The notes below the pieces were generated by a model. The model was given only the letters and a program-made list of their open reading frames with translations. It had not been told where the DNA came from and made no database searches. Below are positions 19,529 to 28,557 of a DNA stretch of 64,000 bases, piece by piece. A program made the position numbers and the translations under genes. This DNA comes from Flectobacillus major DSM 103. GTDB taxonomy: Bacteria > Bacteroidota > Bacteroidia > Cytophagales > Spirosomataceae. The stretch spans positions 4,815,303 through 4,879,302 of the forward strand of contig NZ_KE386491.1 of the NCBI RefSeq assembly GCF_000427405.1, in the 5' to 3' direction. The stretch's first letter is position 1; each line of letters opens with the position of its first letter.

Positions 19529-21058
19529 ATGGCAATCGAAATGAAAGTTCCGCCAGTAGGCGAGTCGATAACTGAGGTCACTATTGCCTCATGGAATAAA
19601 AAAGATGGGGATGTCGTGAAAATGGATGAGGTGCTATGTGAATTAGAATCAGACAAAGCTACGTTTGAATTACCTGCCGAAGCGGAGGGTGTATTGAGAA
19701 TCGTAGCAAAAGAAGGTGATACCTTACCTATTGGTGCAGTTATTTGTACTATTGAGGCGGCGGGTGTAGCAACTGTAGCTCCAGTAGCAGCTCCTGCTCC
19801 AGTAGTAACGGCGCCTGTTGCTGCTCCAGTGGCTGTGGCTACAGAATCAAAAGTTATCGAAATCAAAGTTCCTGCTGTAGGTGAGTCTATTACTGAAGTA
19901 ACGGTTTCTTCTTGGAACAAAAAAGAAGGCGATACCATCAATATGGACGAAGTGCTTTGCGAGTTAGAATCGGACAAAGCTACTTTTGAATTACCTGCTG
20001 AAGTGGCTGGTGTTCTACATATCGTTGCCGACGCTGGTACAACTTTACCAATTGGAGGCTTAGTAGCTACTATTACAGTGGGTGCTGGTGCAAGTGTTGC
20101 AGCCCCTGTGGCGGCAGCTCCTGTAGCTCCTGTAGCTGCGGCTACTTCCGAGGCCAACTATGCTGCTGGACATGCTTCGCCTGCTGCAGCTAAAATTTTG
20201 GCTGAAAAAGGTGTTGACGCTGCGGGTGTACAAGGCTCAGGTGTAGGTGGAAGAATTACCAAAGAGGATGCTCAAAATGCTCAGAAAGCTGCTCCTGTGG
20301 CTGCTCCAGTAGCTCCAAAAGCAGAAGCTCCAGTGGTAGCGGTTGCTTCGATAGGCTTGAGAGGCGAAAGAAGAGAAAAAATGACTTCGCTTCGTAAAAC
20401 AGTAGCTCGCCGTTTGGTGCAGGTGAAAAATGAAACAGCTATGTTAACTACCTTCAACGAGGTAGATATGAAGCCAATCATGGATTTACGTGCCAAATAC
20501 AAAGATAAATTCAAAGAAAAACATGGCGTAGGCTTGGGCTTTATGTCGTTCTTTACAAAGGCTGTTTGCGTTGCTTTAAAAGAATACCCAGCCGTAAATG
20601 CTTCTATTGATGGCGATCAAATTGTTTACCACGATTTCTGTGATGTATCTATTGCGGTATCTGCCCCAAAAGGATTAGTTGTGCCTGTAATCCGTAATGC
20701 AGAACAGTTGTCGTTGGCAGGTATCGAATCGGAAGTAATCAGATTGGCTACCCGTGCAAGAGACAATAAGTTAACTTTGGAAGAAATGACTGGCGGTACA
20801 TTCACAATTACCAATGGTGGTGTATTTGGCTCGATGTTGTCTACTCCAATTATCAATGCTCCACAAGTAGCAATTTTGGGTATGCACAATATTGTTGAGC
20901 GTGCTGTAGTAGTAGGTGGCCAAGTGGTGGTACGTCCTATTATGTATGTGGCTCTTTCTTACGACCACCGTATTATCGACGGTCGTGAGTCGGTAAGTTT
21001 CTTAGTACGTTTAAAACAACTATTAGAAGACCCTACTCGTTTATTATTAGACGTTTAG
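19529..21058 (+). CDS. odhB: 2-oxoglutarate dehydrogenase E2 (dihydrolipoyl succinyltransferase), two lipoyl domains
   Basis: 509-residue core of the 2-oxoglutarate dehydrogenase complex. It carries two tandem lipoyl domains (about 1-77 and 108-184), each with the target motif E-S-D-K-A-T-F-E (Lys43 and Lys150), joined by Ala/Pro/Val-rich flexible linkers. A peripheral-subunit binding domain (about 212-250; [24 protein letters not shown]) and the catalytic acyltransferase domain (about 275-509) with the active-site [12 protein letters not shown] near the end follow. E. coli SucB has a single lipoyl domain, so the duplication is a noticeable difference. The two lipoyl domains are very alike, suggesting recent duplication or conversion. 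A strong terminator follows. Confidence 0.95.
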   Translation: MAIEMKVPPVGESITEVTIASWNKKDGDVVKMDEVLCELESDKATFELPAEAEGVLRIVAKEGDTLPIGAVICTIEAAGVATVAPVAAPAPVVTAPVAAPVAVATESKVIEIKVPAVGESITEVTVSSWNKKEGDTINMDEVLCELESDKATFELPAEVAGVLHIVADAGTTLPIGGLVATITVGAGASVAAPVAAAPVAPVAAATSEANYAAGHASPAAAKILAEKGVDAAGVQGSGVGGRITKEDAQNAQKAAPVAAPVAPKAEAPVVAVASIGLRGERREKMTSLRKTVARRLVQVKNETAMLTTFNEVDMKPIMDLRAKYKDKFKEKHGVGLGFMSFFTKAVCVALKEYPAVNASIDGDQIVYHDFCDVSIAVSAPKGLVVPVIRNAEQLSLAGIESEVIRLATRARDNKLTLEEMTGGTFTITNGGVFGSMLSTPIINAPQVAILGMHNIVERAVVVGGQVVVRPIMYVALSYDHRIIDGRESVSFLVRLKQLLEDPTRLLLDV

Positions 21059-21078
21059 TTTTTATAGATATTCTTTTG

Positions 21079-21111
21079 GCAAAGACACGTAATGCGTGTC
21101 TTTGCTTTTTT
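21079..21111 (+). terminator. Strong terminator after odhB
   Basis: 11-bp perfect stem GCAAAGACACG/CGTGTCTTTGC (21079-21089 with 21095-21105), 5-nt loop, then six T. A textbook intrinsic terminator, so lpdA is probably transcribed from its own promoter in the following 200 bp. Confidence 0.9.
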
Positions 21112-21319
21112 GATTAAAATACTTTGAATAACAATGCTAAGCCAGCAATCGGGCTGGAGGTATATTACAAACAGCTATTCATCAATAACTAATTGTTTTT
21201 TACCCATTAAGCCAATTGTTATTAATCAGAATAGTGAACTTTTTTCTGATTACTTCTATTACAAATTTACCAACTATTGATAAAGAGCTATTTGGCTCAC
21301 AACTAGAAATTAAAATATT

Positions 21320-22723
21320 ATGCAATACGACGTAATAGTTATCGGCTCTGGTCCTGGTGGTTATGTGGCCGCCATTCGTTCAGCTCAATTGGGCTTAAAA
21401 ACTGCTATCATCGAAAAATACTCGGTATTGGGCGGTACATGTTTGAACGTTGGATGTATTCCTTCAAAAGCATTGTTGGATTCATCAGAGCATTTCTACA
21501 ATGCAAAGCACTCATTTGCTGAACATGGTATTGAAATAGATACGCCAAAAGTGAATATTGGTCAGATGATTAATCGCAAAAAGGGCGTTGTTGAGAAAAT
21601 GAACAACGGTATCAACTTTTTGATGAAAAAAAATAAAATTACGGTTTATAATGGTTTAGGTTCATTTGTTGATAAAAATACAGTGAATGTAGCCAAGCTA
21701 GACGGTACTTCTGAGCAAATCACTGGTAAAAATGTTATTATTGCTACTGGTTCAAAACCAACTGTTTTACCATTTATTCCTGTTGACAAAAAACGTGTCA
21801 TTACTTCTACCGAGGCATTGAATTTACAGGAAGTACCAAAACATTTGATTGTAATTGGTGCAGGTGTAATTGGTGCTGAATTGGGTTCGGTATATGCTCG
21901 TTTAGGCTCAAAAGTAAGCTTTGTAGAATTTGCTGATTCTATGATTCCTACTATGGACAAAACAATGGGTAAAGAGCTTCAAAAAGCTATCAAAAAATTA
22001 GGAGCTGATTACTACTTTAGCCACAAAGTAACGGGGGTTGTCAATAATGGCGACGACGTTACTGTAACAGCTAAAAATGCCAAAGACGAAGACGTTCAAA
22101 TTACTGGCGATTATGTTTTGGTATGTATTGGTCGTCGCCCTTATACCGACGGACTAAACCTTGCTGCTGCGGGGCTTGCTGCTGACCAAAGAGGTAAATT
22201 GGAAGTAGATGAACATACCCTCCAAACCAATGTAGCAGGTATTTATGCTATTGGCGATGTTATTCGTGGAGCTATGTTGGCTCACAAAGCTGAAGAAGAA
22301 GGAGTATTTGTTGCAGAAACAATTGCTGGACAAAAACCTCATATCAACTATAATTTGATTCCTGGCGTTGTTTATACTTGGCCAGAAGTGGCTTCGGTAG
22401 GACAAACCGAAGAGGAATTAAAAGCATCTGGACGTGCTTATAAAGCTGGTTCGTTCCCATTCAAAGCATTGGGTCGTGCTACTGCTTCTATGGATACCGA
22501 TGGGCTGGTGAAGGTTTTGGCTGATAAAGCTACTGACGAAATTTTGGGCGTTCACATTATCGGTGCAAGAGCCGCCGATATGATTGCAGAAGCTGTTGTT
22601 GCAATGGAATACCGTGCTTCGGCAGAGGACGTAGCTCGTATGTCTCATGCTCACCCAACTTATACCGAAGCAATGAAAGAGGCTTGCTTGGCTGCTACCG
22701 AAAATAGAGCTATTCATGCTTAA
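21320..22723 (+). CDS. lpdA: Dihydrolipoyl dehydrogenase (E3)
   Basis: 467-residue FAD-dependent disulfide oxidoreductase that reoxidises dihydrolipoamide with NAD+. The N-terminal Rossmann motif GSGPGGYVAA (9-18), redox-active pair in GGTCLNVGC (Cys41, Cys46), second nucleotide-binding motif GAGVIGAELGSVYARLG (about 180-196), the FAD-binding AIGDV (about 310) and the C-terminal catalytic HAHPT-E motif (about 445-452) are all present. Full length for the family. It lies 261 bp after odhB, behind a strong terminator, so it belongs to the complex functionally but may be made separately, which fits E3 being shared with other 2-oxoacid dehydrogenases. Confidence 0.96.
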   Translation: MQYDVIVIGSGPGGYVAAIRSAQLGLKTAIIEKYSVLGGTCLNVGCIPSKALLDSSEHFYNAKHSFAEHGIEIDTPKVNIGQMINRKKGVVEKMNNGINFLMKKNKITVYNGLGSFVDKNTVNVAKLDGTSEQITGKNVIIATGSKPTVLPFIPVDKKRVITSTEALNLQEVPKHLIVIGAGVIGAELGSVYARLGSKVSFVEFADSMIPTMDKTMGKELQKAIKKLGADYYFSHKVTGVVNNGDDVTVTAKNAKDEDVQITGDYVLVCIGRRPYTDGLNLAAAGLAADQRGKLEVDEHTLQTNVAGIYAIGDVIRGAMLAHKAEEEGVFVAETIAGQKPHINYNLIPGVVYTWPEVASVGQTEEELKASGRAYKAGSFPFKALGRATASMDTDGLVKVLADKATDEILGVHIIGARAADMIAEAVVAMEYRASAEDVARMSHAHPTYTEAMKEACLAATENRAIHA

Positions 22724-22870
22724 TTGCCTTTGTAGGGGAGTGAAAGTAAGGTGTGGTAAAATAGTTTTAGCATTATTCGTTAATCTCTCGTTACAAAATA
22801 AGGTTAAATTTCAGAATTAAAGAGCTGATTGAGTATTAATTACGCTCAAAACTCTGCACTGATATTGATG

Positions 22871-22903
22871 CCCTCGTCAAGTAATATTGGCGAGGGTATT
22901 TTT
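22871..22903 (+). terminator. Terminator of lpdA
   Basis: 10-bp stem CCCTCGTCAA/TTGGCGAGGG (22871-22880 with 22887-22896, one G-U pair), 6-nt loop, followed by TATTTTTA. It is about 150 bp after the lpdA stop, giving a long 3' UTR. Confidence 0.7.
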
Positions 22904-23008
22904 ATGTCAAAAATATTGGGCTCTGATTTAACCCATAAATATTGAGAGACACAGGAATGTATCAGCTTAGAATAATGATGATAAATATCATTATCGCTAT
23001 ATTATTTT

Positions 23009-23039
23009 TTTGAAACTGATGGGCTTTTTCTTAGCTTTG
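23009..23039 (+). promoter_or_regulatory. Consensus Bacteroidota promoter TTTG-N19-TAnnTTTG
   Basis: TTTG at 23009-23012, exactly 19 nt, then TAGCTTTG at 23032-23039, 56 nt before the lipoprotein ATG. Both elements and the spacer match the published primary sigma factor consensus of Bacteroidota. Confidence 0.7.
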
Positions 23040-23095
23040 GGCTTTCGCCACTAGCTTGTCAAGAGCTAAGGTATTAATTCTGTCCAAAAAGCATC

Positions 23096-23851
23096 ATGAA
23101 AAAACTAACTATTCTCGCATTATCATTTTCTGTAATTGTAGCGTGTAAATCCAATACAAGTTCTGAAAAACAACAAGATACTACACAGGCGGTTGCTCAA
23201 ACTGATACCACAGCAATACCCGTAGGTGAAACTTTGTGGCTCGATGATGTAATTGCTTGTGGTGATTATGATGGTTTAGTGAAAAAGTATGGTACCGAAA
23301 ATATCGAGAAAAAAGCTACCGTTACCACTGGTGAGGGTTCGTTTGAAGTAACCAAGCTTTATCCAAATACAGTAAAAGAAGTAGAGATTTATTGGAAAGA
23401 TGGTAAAGAGTACAAAAAAATCCAAGATGCCTTAGCAAGGTTACAGCTCAGCGACGACAAACCTTTGTTGGGGTCGCCTTGGGCTTCAAAAAGTGGTATT
23501 AGGCTGGGAATGAAGTTATCGGAAGTAATAAAAGCCAACGGAAAAACCTTTACCATTACGGGCTTAGGCTGGGATTTGGGTGGAATGGTTGTTAGTTGGG
23601 AAGGAGGTACACTAGGAACAAGAAATATCAATGTTCGTTTTGATGACTATAGTACCAACAATGGTGGCCTTTCGTCTGAGCAATATGCCGATATTTCGGG
23701 CGATCGGGAGTTTGATGTAAACCACCCTTCTATCCAAAAGCTTGACCCTATTGTAAGCCAAGTATCGGTGTTTGCTAAACCCGAAATAGATAAGGCTTTG
23801 GGAAATAAAATGTTGAAGCAAGTAGAAGAAAAACAAATGCCCAAGCATTAA
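23096..23851 (+). CDS. Hypothetical lipoprotein
   Basis: 251-residue protein with a lipoprotein signal peptide: a hydrophobic N-terminus followed by the lipobox S-V-I-V-A-C, Cys17 being the predicted lipidated residue. A low-complexity Ser/Gln/Thr linker follows (about 18-45). The rest is a mixed alpha/beta soluble domain with GLGWDLGG and WASKSGIRLGM motifs that I do not assign to a named family. Probably anchored to the inner or outer membrane. It has its own consensus promoter and ends at a long bidirectional hairpin, so it is monocistronic. Function unknown. Confidence 0.75.
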   Translation: MKKLTILALSFSVIVACKSNTSSEKQQDTTQAVAQTDTTAIPVGETLWLDDVIACGDYDGLVKKYGTENIEKKATVTTGEGSFEVTKLYPNTVKEVEIYWKDGKEYKKIQDALARLQLSDDKPLLGSPWASKSGIRLGMKLSEVIKANGKTFTITGLGWDLGGMVVSWEGGTLGTRNINVRFDDYSTNNGGLSSEQYADISGDREFDVNHPSIQKLDPIVSQVSVFAKPEIDKALGNKMLKQVEEKQMPKH

Positions 23852-23853
23852 TT

Positions 23854-23895
23854 ATTTGCAGAGCTATCGAGCTTAGTCTCGGTAGCTCTGCAAAT
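23854..23895. terminator. Bidirectional terminator (18-bp stem)
   Basis: 18-bp inverted repeat (23854-23871 with 23878-23895, one G-U pair), loop CTTAGT, filling the 48-bp gap between the lipoprotein gene and the convergent D-2-hydroxyacid dehydrogenase gene. Confidence 0.85.
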
Positions 23896-23899
23896 ATGT

Positions 23900-24844
23900 T
23901 TAAAATACTTGATTGATAGGGTTATTTTCTTGAAATGCCAAGATATTTCTATAGAGAATATCTACAATACGTTGCCGAGCTTCAAAGCTTATCCAAGCAT
24001 TGTGTGGTGTAATAATACAATTTTTTGCCATTACAAGGGGGTTATTGATGCCAGGAGGTTCTTGAGTTAGCACATCCAAGGCTGCTCCAGCAATAATACC
24101 TGTATTAAGGGCATCGGCAAGGTCTTGCTCAATAATAAGCTGTCCACGAGAGGCATTGATAAGATAGGCACTTTTTTTCATGGTAGCGAGCAATTGACTG
24201 TTTACAAAGCCAGTATTGTCGGGTGTGGCGGGGCAGCATAAGGTAATAAAGTCACTTTCTGCAAATACTGCTTCCAAACTTTTGGCTTCAAAAGTTACCG
24301 TTTTGGGACTTCTCGAATAGTAGATAACTTTCATTCCAAATGCTTCTGCAATACGACCTGTTTGTTCGCCAATACGACCCATCCCAACAATTCCCAATGT
24401 TTTATGAGCTAGTTCAATGATAGGGGCATGCGAAAAACACCAGTCTATTGCAGTAGCCCATGCTCCATTTTTTACTGATACACTATTTTTGCCTACATGG
24501 TTGCTGAGTTCGAGCAAAAGAGCAAAAATATGTTGAGCTACCGAGGCCGTGCCATAGGCAGGTACATTACACACTACAATTCCCTGTTGCTGTGCCGTTT
24601 TTGTATCAATACTATTATAGCCTGTTGCGGCTACTGCAATAAGTTTGAGCGAAGGCAAAGCCCTGAGCGTATTGGCATCAAAAGGCACTTTATTGGTAAT
24701 CACCACTTCGGCCTCTTTACAACGTTCAAGCACCAAATCTTGAGGTGTTCGGTCATAGTATATTACGTTGCCGAGTGAGTCAAAATAGTGTTTGTCAATA
24801 TCATTGCTGTGAAGTGTAAAGCCATCAACGATAATAATTTTCAT
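23900..24844 (-). CDS. D-2-hydroxyacid dehydrogenase (hydroxypyruvate/glycerate type)
   Basis: 314-residue NAD(P)-dependent oxidoreductase of the D-isomer-specific 2-hydroxyacid dehydrogenase family. The split catalytic domain holds ATGYNSID (about 74-81). The Rossmann domain shows G-M-G-R-I-G (about 151-156) followed by YYSRSP, where Ser-Arg after the second strand suggests a preference for NADPH (inference). The catalytic Arg lies in NASRGQLI and the His in ITPHNAW. The closest known roles are glycerate dehydrogenase or hydroxypyruvate reductase; the exact substrate is open. It is last in a minus-strand run, 20 bp after the MazG-like gene. Confidence 0.85.
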   Translation of the reverse strand: MKIIIVDGFTLHSNDIDKHYFDSLGNVIYYDRTPQDLVLERCKEAEVVITNKVPFDANTLRALPSLKLIAVAATGYNSIDTKTAQQQGIVVCNVPAYGTASVAQHIFALLLELSNHVGKNSVSVKNGAWATAIDWCFSHAPIIELAHKTLGIVGMGRIGEQTGRIAEAFGMKVIYYSRSPKTVTFEAKSLEAVFAESDFITLCCPATPDNTGFVNSQLLATMKKSAYLINASRGQLIIEQDLADALNTGIIAGAALDVLTQEPPGINNPLVMAKNCIITPHNAWISFEARQRIVDILYRNILAFQENNPINQVF

Positions 24845-24864
24845 AGCATATTTGTCAAAAAGGT

Positions 24865-25191
24865 TTATTTCAATTTTTCATTTTCGAGGTGTCGAGTAGC
24901 ATCTCTTTGAGTTTTTTTATCCAGATTTTTCTGGAGAGCTGCCGTCAAATCTATACCCGTTTGGTTGGCGAGGCATATTAATACAAACAAAACATCGGCC
25001 ATTTCATCGCCCAAGTCTTTGTTTTTATCTGATTCTTTTTCCGACTGTTCGCCATATCGGCGAGCAATAATTCTGGCTACTTCGCCTACCTCTTCAGTAA
25101 GCATAGCCATATTGGTAAGCTCGTTGAAATAGCGAACACCAATAGTTTTTATCCAATTGTCTACTGTATCTTGTGCTTCTTTGATTGTCAT
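24865..25191 (-). CDS. MazG-like nucleotide pyrophosphohydrolase
   Basis: 108-residue all-alpha NTP pyrophosphatase of the MazG/RS21-C6 superfamily, which hydrolyses (d)NTPs to monophosphates as housecleaning. The two metal-binding signatures are visible: E-E-V-G-E-V-A-R (about 32-39) and D-L-G-D-E-M-A-D-V-L-F (about 62-72). A single-domain form of usual length. ATG at 25191. It lies in the minus-strand run dtd, PhzF-like, MazG-like, D-2-hydroxyacid dehydrogenase; dtd with a MazG-type gene nearby is a neighbourhood I associate with Bacteroidota genomes (from memory). Confidence 0.85.
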   Translation of the reverse strand: MTIKEAQDTVDNWIKTIGVRYFNELTNMAMLTEEVGEVARIIARRYGEQSEKESDKNKDLGDEMADVLFVLICLANQTGIDLTAALQKNLDKKTQRDATRHLENEKLK

Positions 25192-25278
25192 GTTGATATT
25201 TTTTATGGGGCAAAAATACTAGAACCTTGTTATAAGAAGGTTTTTTTAGTACATATTCTTCTTGAATATAATCGATGC

Positions 25279-26199
25279 TTAGGCAATATACCAAGAACCT
25301 TCAGCAACAAGTTGGGTTTTTCCACCCACATTGATTTCGTACTGATTGTCTTGAGCCGTTCCATTGATATATAGATAAGAATTACGGTTCATTTGGAAAC
25401 CTTGTTCTACGATAGCATCGAGCGGACTTTGTTGGTATTTGAGAAGATAAGCCAAAAAACATCCATTGGCACTGCCTGTGGCAGCATCTTCCGAAACCCG
25501 ACCGTTTTCCAGTAAAATCATTCTGGTGTTAAAGTCATGATTGGGTTGGTATGTTTCGGTGGTGAAAAAGAACAAAGACGTAGAATGCCCCGTGGTACTG
25601 TTAGTTCGGTATTTGTTTCTTTTAAAAAGAAATTGTTGAATAGTCGCATAGTCAAAGCGGAGGCTTTCCATTGCTTTCAGATGAGCCAAAGGAATAATAA
25701 TATAAGGCAATCCCGTACTAATCTCTTGAATAGGCAATGACGTGTTGAGGTATTCGGCAGGAATGCCTAGCTCTTGTGTTATGGTTGCATGAGCAAATGT
25801 TTCTCTGAATTCGGGTTGAGCCTGACGCATGGCAAGAATACTCGTATCAATATTGTTGGGCTGTGCAATAGTTATTGCTATATCGCTATGTGCCAATTCC
25901 AGTGTTAATGTTGAAGGAACATGAGGTAATAGAAATTTAGCAATAATATAGCTTGTACCAATAGAGGGATGTCCTGCAAATGGTACTTCATGTTCAGGCG
26001 TAAAAATCCGAACAACAAACCGATTATTACCTTTATCTTTTTTGATAAAAGTAGTTTCGGCAAAGTTGATTTCGGTGGCCATTTGTTGCATCAAGCTATC
26101 CGAAATTTGATTTTCTAAATCCATAAACACAGCCAACTGATTTCCTTCGTATTGTTGGGTTGCAAAAACATCGACGATATAATAAGGTATTTTTTTCAT
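25279..26199 (-). CDS. PhzF family isomerase-like protein
   Basis: 306-residue cytosolic protein of the PhzF/diaminopimelate-epimerase-like fold: two similar alpha/beta halves. Visible family motifs are VDVFATQQYEGNQLAVF near the start (about 8-24), the catalytic-type glutamate in NFAETTF (about residue 47), the PFAGHPSIGTSY loop (about 74-85) and RVSEDAATGSANGCFLAY (about 233-250). PhzF itself isomerises a phenazine precursor, but no other phenazine genes are here, so this is one of the many family members of unknown substrate. It reads from an ATG at 26199 and is preceded by a 305-bp gap after dtd. Confidence 0.85.
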   Translation of the reverse strand: MKKIPYYIVDVFATQQYEGNQLAVFMDLENQISDSLMQQMATEINFAETTFIKKDKGNNRFVVRIFTPEHEVPFAGHPSIGTSYIIAKFLLPHVPSTLTLELAHSDIAITIAQPNNIDTSILAMRQAQPEFRETFAHATITQELGIPAEYLNTSLPIQEISTGLPYIIIPLAHLKAMESLRFDYATIQQFLFKRNKYRTNSTTGHSTSLFFFTTETYQPNHDFNTRMILLENGRVSEDAATGSANGCFLAYLLKYQQSPLDAIVEQGFQMNRNSYLYINGTAQDNQYEINVGGKTQLVAEGSWYIA

Positions 26200-26504
26200 G
26201 GTATCAAAAGAGGAATAAGTCGGATTATTAAAGTTTTGTTTAAGTTTTTTGGATGTTAACTTGGTGATAGTTAGGTTTTTGTGTTTTGTACTGGGTTTTG
26301 GTATTTTTATAGATATTGTTTTTATGCCAAAAGCAAGAGGAGAGGTTCTGAAAGATTGGACGAACGGGCTTATACCCCAATAGTATTACACTACCTTTTT
26401 ACAAAATTCTATTATGAATATTGCCTAATTCTTCTTTGCGAAAATCGGGTTGAAGATAGTGTAACCTACTACAGTTTTGACGATGATAGATTGGCTTTTG
26501 GGAC
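26200..26504. other. Intergenic gap between dtd and PhzF-like gene
   Basis: 305 bp without a supported gene. A long plus-strand frame crosses it but continues antisense through dtd, and I treat it as a shadow. No clear terminator or promoter seen. Confidence 0.4.
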
Positions 26505-26957
26505 TTATATTCGGTTTTTGCTGTCGATAATAATGGTTACGGGGCCATCGTTGATGAGAGATACCTGCATGTCGGCTCCGAATGTACCTGTTTGGATAGG
26601 CTTTCCCAAATCTTTTTGTAATTGTACAATCATTGCCTCGTACAAAGGAATAGCCACATCGGGGCGGGCGGCTTCAATAAAACTTGGCCTATTGCCCTTT
26701 TTGGTAGAAGCATGTAGTGTAAACTGGCTAACCAGTAAAATATCGCCTTGAATAGCGGTAATATCGAGGTTCATTTTTCCTTCATCGTCCGAAAAAACAC
26801 GCATTCCCACAATCTTTTTAGAAAGCCACTCCAAATCTTCTTGGGTATCGTTGTGGGTAATACCCAACAAAACTAAAAAGCCTTGTTTGATAGCACCTTT
26901 TAGCTGTTGGTCGATACTCACAGAGGCTTCCGAAACACGTTGTATTACTGCTACCAT
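26505..26957 (-). CDS. dtd: D-aminoacyl-tRNA deacylase
   Basis: 150-residue enzyme that hydrolyses D-amino acids (and glycine mischarged on tRNA-Ala) from tRNA, a translation proofreading factor. Family signatures are the N-terminal MVAVIQRVSEASV, the SQFTLHASTKKGNRPSF motif (about 76-92) and the GPVTI loop (about 139-143), which forms the Gly-cisPro chirality filter. Full length. It starts 36 bp after the mgtE stop and is probably in one transcript with it. Confidence 0.95.
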   Translation of the reverse strand: MVAVIQRVSEASVSIDQQLKGAIKQGFLVLLGITHNDTQEDLEWLSKKIVGMRVFSDDEGKMNLDITAIQGDILLVSQFTLHASTKKGNRPSFIEAARPDVAIPLYEAMIVQLQKDLGKPIQTGTFGADMQVSLINDGPVTIIIDSKNRI

Positions 26958-26993
26958 ACTATAGTAAAAATCAAAAAATGGATAAAAAAGCTT

Positions 26994-28361
26994 TTATAGT
27001 AAAAAATAAACAATCATAAAATAAACACCATAACCCAGCAAGTCGTTGGTAGTGGTAATAAATGGCCCAGAAGCTACCGCAGGGTTAATATTGAAGCGGT
27101 TGAGTACCAAAGGCGTAATAGTTCCCATGAGCGAGGCCAGCATCACAATCGAGAAAATCGAGAGGGACATCACTAAAGAAATATTGTTTTCGTGTTCTAG
27201 TACCAATGTTCCTAAAAAGGCAAATGTAGCGGCAATCAAGCCGTTCATTAAGGCCACTACTAGCATTTTCCGCAGGCGGTCGCCCAAAGAGGTATTAATC
27301 CCCGATTTGTCGGCCAAACTCTGAACAATCAAAGCCGAAGATTGAATTCCGACATTGCCCCCTGTAGAGCCTATCAGTGGAATAAATGCTGCCAATGCAG
27401 GAGTATTAGATACTTCACCGTCGAAAATACCGATAATTTTGGCCGCCATAAAGCTACCTGTCATACCCGCCAAAAGCCAAGGAAGGCGTGAACGTACCAA
27501 CATCCATACAGAGTCATCTTCTTCTACATCTTCCGAAATACCAGCCATAGCTTGGACATCTTCTTGGGCTTGTTCGGTAATAAAATCCACCACGTCGTCG
27601 ATAGTAATACGACCCAAAAGGCGGCCTTGGATATTTACCACAGGTACAGCGTCGAGGTCATATTTCTGCATAATATCGGCTACTTCTTCGCCTTTGGCGG
27701 TAGTTTTTACCGAAACAATATCTTCCGTATAAATATCGGCAATTTTAGACCCCCTTTTGGCCAAGATAATTTTCTTCAAAGAAGCCCTTCCCAATAAGGT
27801 ATTGTCATCGTCGACCACATATACCGAATACACATTTTCAACATCTTCGGCTTGTCGTCTAATTTCTTCTACACATTCAGTAACACTTTGCTTTACATTG
27901 ATTTTTACCAACTCTTTTTGCATCAAGCCCCCTGCACAATCTTCATCGTAGTGCATAAGGTCGATAATAAAGCGAGCCTGTTCGCGGTCTTTTAAAAAAG
28001 CTATTACTTCTTCACGGATATTAACGGGCTGCTCGTTGAGCATATCCACAGCATCGTCCGAGTCGAGGAGGTTGACATATTCCGCAATTTCTTGTGAAGA
28101 AAAGTTTTTGAGAAATTTTTTACGGTCGTTGGGGTCAAGGTTTACGATGATTTCGGCGGCCAATTTGGTGTCTAAAAGTGTTACCAAATAGCGAGATTCA
28201 TCGCCATCTAATTCATATAAAATAGAAGTGATATCAGCCGGGAATAGTTCTTCCATCTCAAGTTTGATAAAAGTATCATCTTGTTGAGAAATTGCTGCCT
28301 GTATCTTTTCTAAATACTCTTTCGTTAGCTCAAAAGGCAGATGTTGATTCGTTAATTCCAT
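26994..28361 (-). CDS. mgtE: Magnesium transporter MgtE
   Basis: 455-residue Mg2+ channel. The cytosolic N domain (about 1-135, helical repeats), tandem CBS domains (about 140-265) that sense Mg2+, a plug helix, and a C-terminal membrane domain of five helices (about 285-455) with the signature P-L-I-G-S-T-G-G-N-V-G-I-Q-S near the second helix are all recognisable. Length is standard. ATG at 28361. It sits downstream of rsmA and the AI-2E transporter on the same strand, with a 196-bp gap in which I see no obvious Mg2+ riboswitch. Confidence 0.95.
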   Translation of the reverse strand: MELTNQHLPFELTKEYLEKIQAAISQQDDTFIKLEMEELFPADITSILYELDGDESRYLVTLLDTKLAAEIIVNLDPNDRKKFLKNFSSQEIAEYVNLLDSDDAVDMLNEQPVNIREEVIAFLKDREQARFIIDLMHYDEDCAGGLMQKELVKINVKQSVTECVEEIRRQAEDVENVYSVYVVDDDNTLLGRASLKKIILAKRGSKIADIYTEDIVSVKTTAKGEEVADIMQKYDLDAVPVVNIQGRLLGRITIDDVVDFITEQAQEDVQAMAGISEDVEEDDSVWMLVRSRLPWLLAGMTGSFMAAKIIGIFDGEVSNTPALAAFIPLIGSTGGNVGIQSSALIVQSLADKSGINTSLGDRLRKMLVVALMNGLIAATFAFLGTLVLEHENNISLVMSLSIFSIVMLASLMGTITPLVLNRFNINPAVASGPFITTTNDLLGYGVYFMIVYFLL

Positions 28362-28557
28362 TGCTGATTAATAGAGATAAATGAGGCTTTGGACAAAAGC
28401 ATATATCGAGAAATACCAAATTTGAATAGAAAGTCTTATTTTTCAAATAACTTTCAGAGAATATAATGTTTCCTTAATGTTGTGTATCAATAAATTGAGG
28501 GAATAAGGTAACTAATGGTTTGATAATCATATAGATAAATTAATTATTACAGTTGTT

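Larger units (their letters stand above)
22724..23095. other. Intergenic region between lpdA and lipoprotein gene
   Basis: 372 bp with no ORF. It holds the lpdA terminator hairpin at 22871-22903 and a very good promoter at 23009-23039. Confidence 0.6.

Noticed and set aside
25220-25250. AACCTT/AAGGTT stem followed by seven T
   Set aside because: The T-run points to the plus strand while both flanking genes are on the minus strand; probably chance.
26281-26751. 156-codon plus-strand frame across the PhzF-dtd gap
   Set aside because: Its second half is antisense to dtd, whose protein motifs are certain; composition is not protein-like and no signal or domain is visible.
28362-28557. Possible Mg2+ riboswitch before mgtE
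   Set aside because: I see no M-box-like conserved stems in the 196-bp gap; mgtE is probably transcribed with rsmA and the AI-2E gene.
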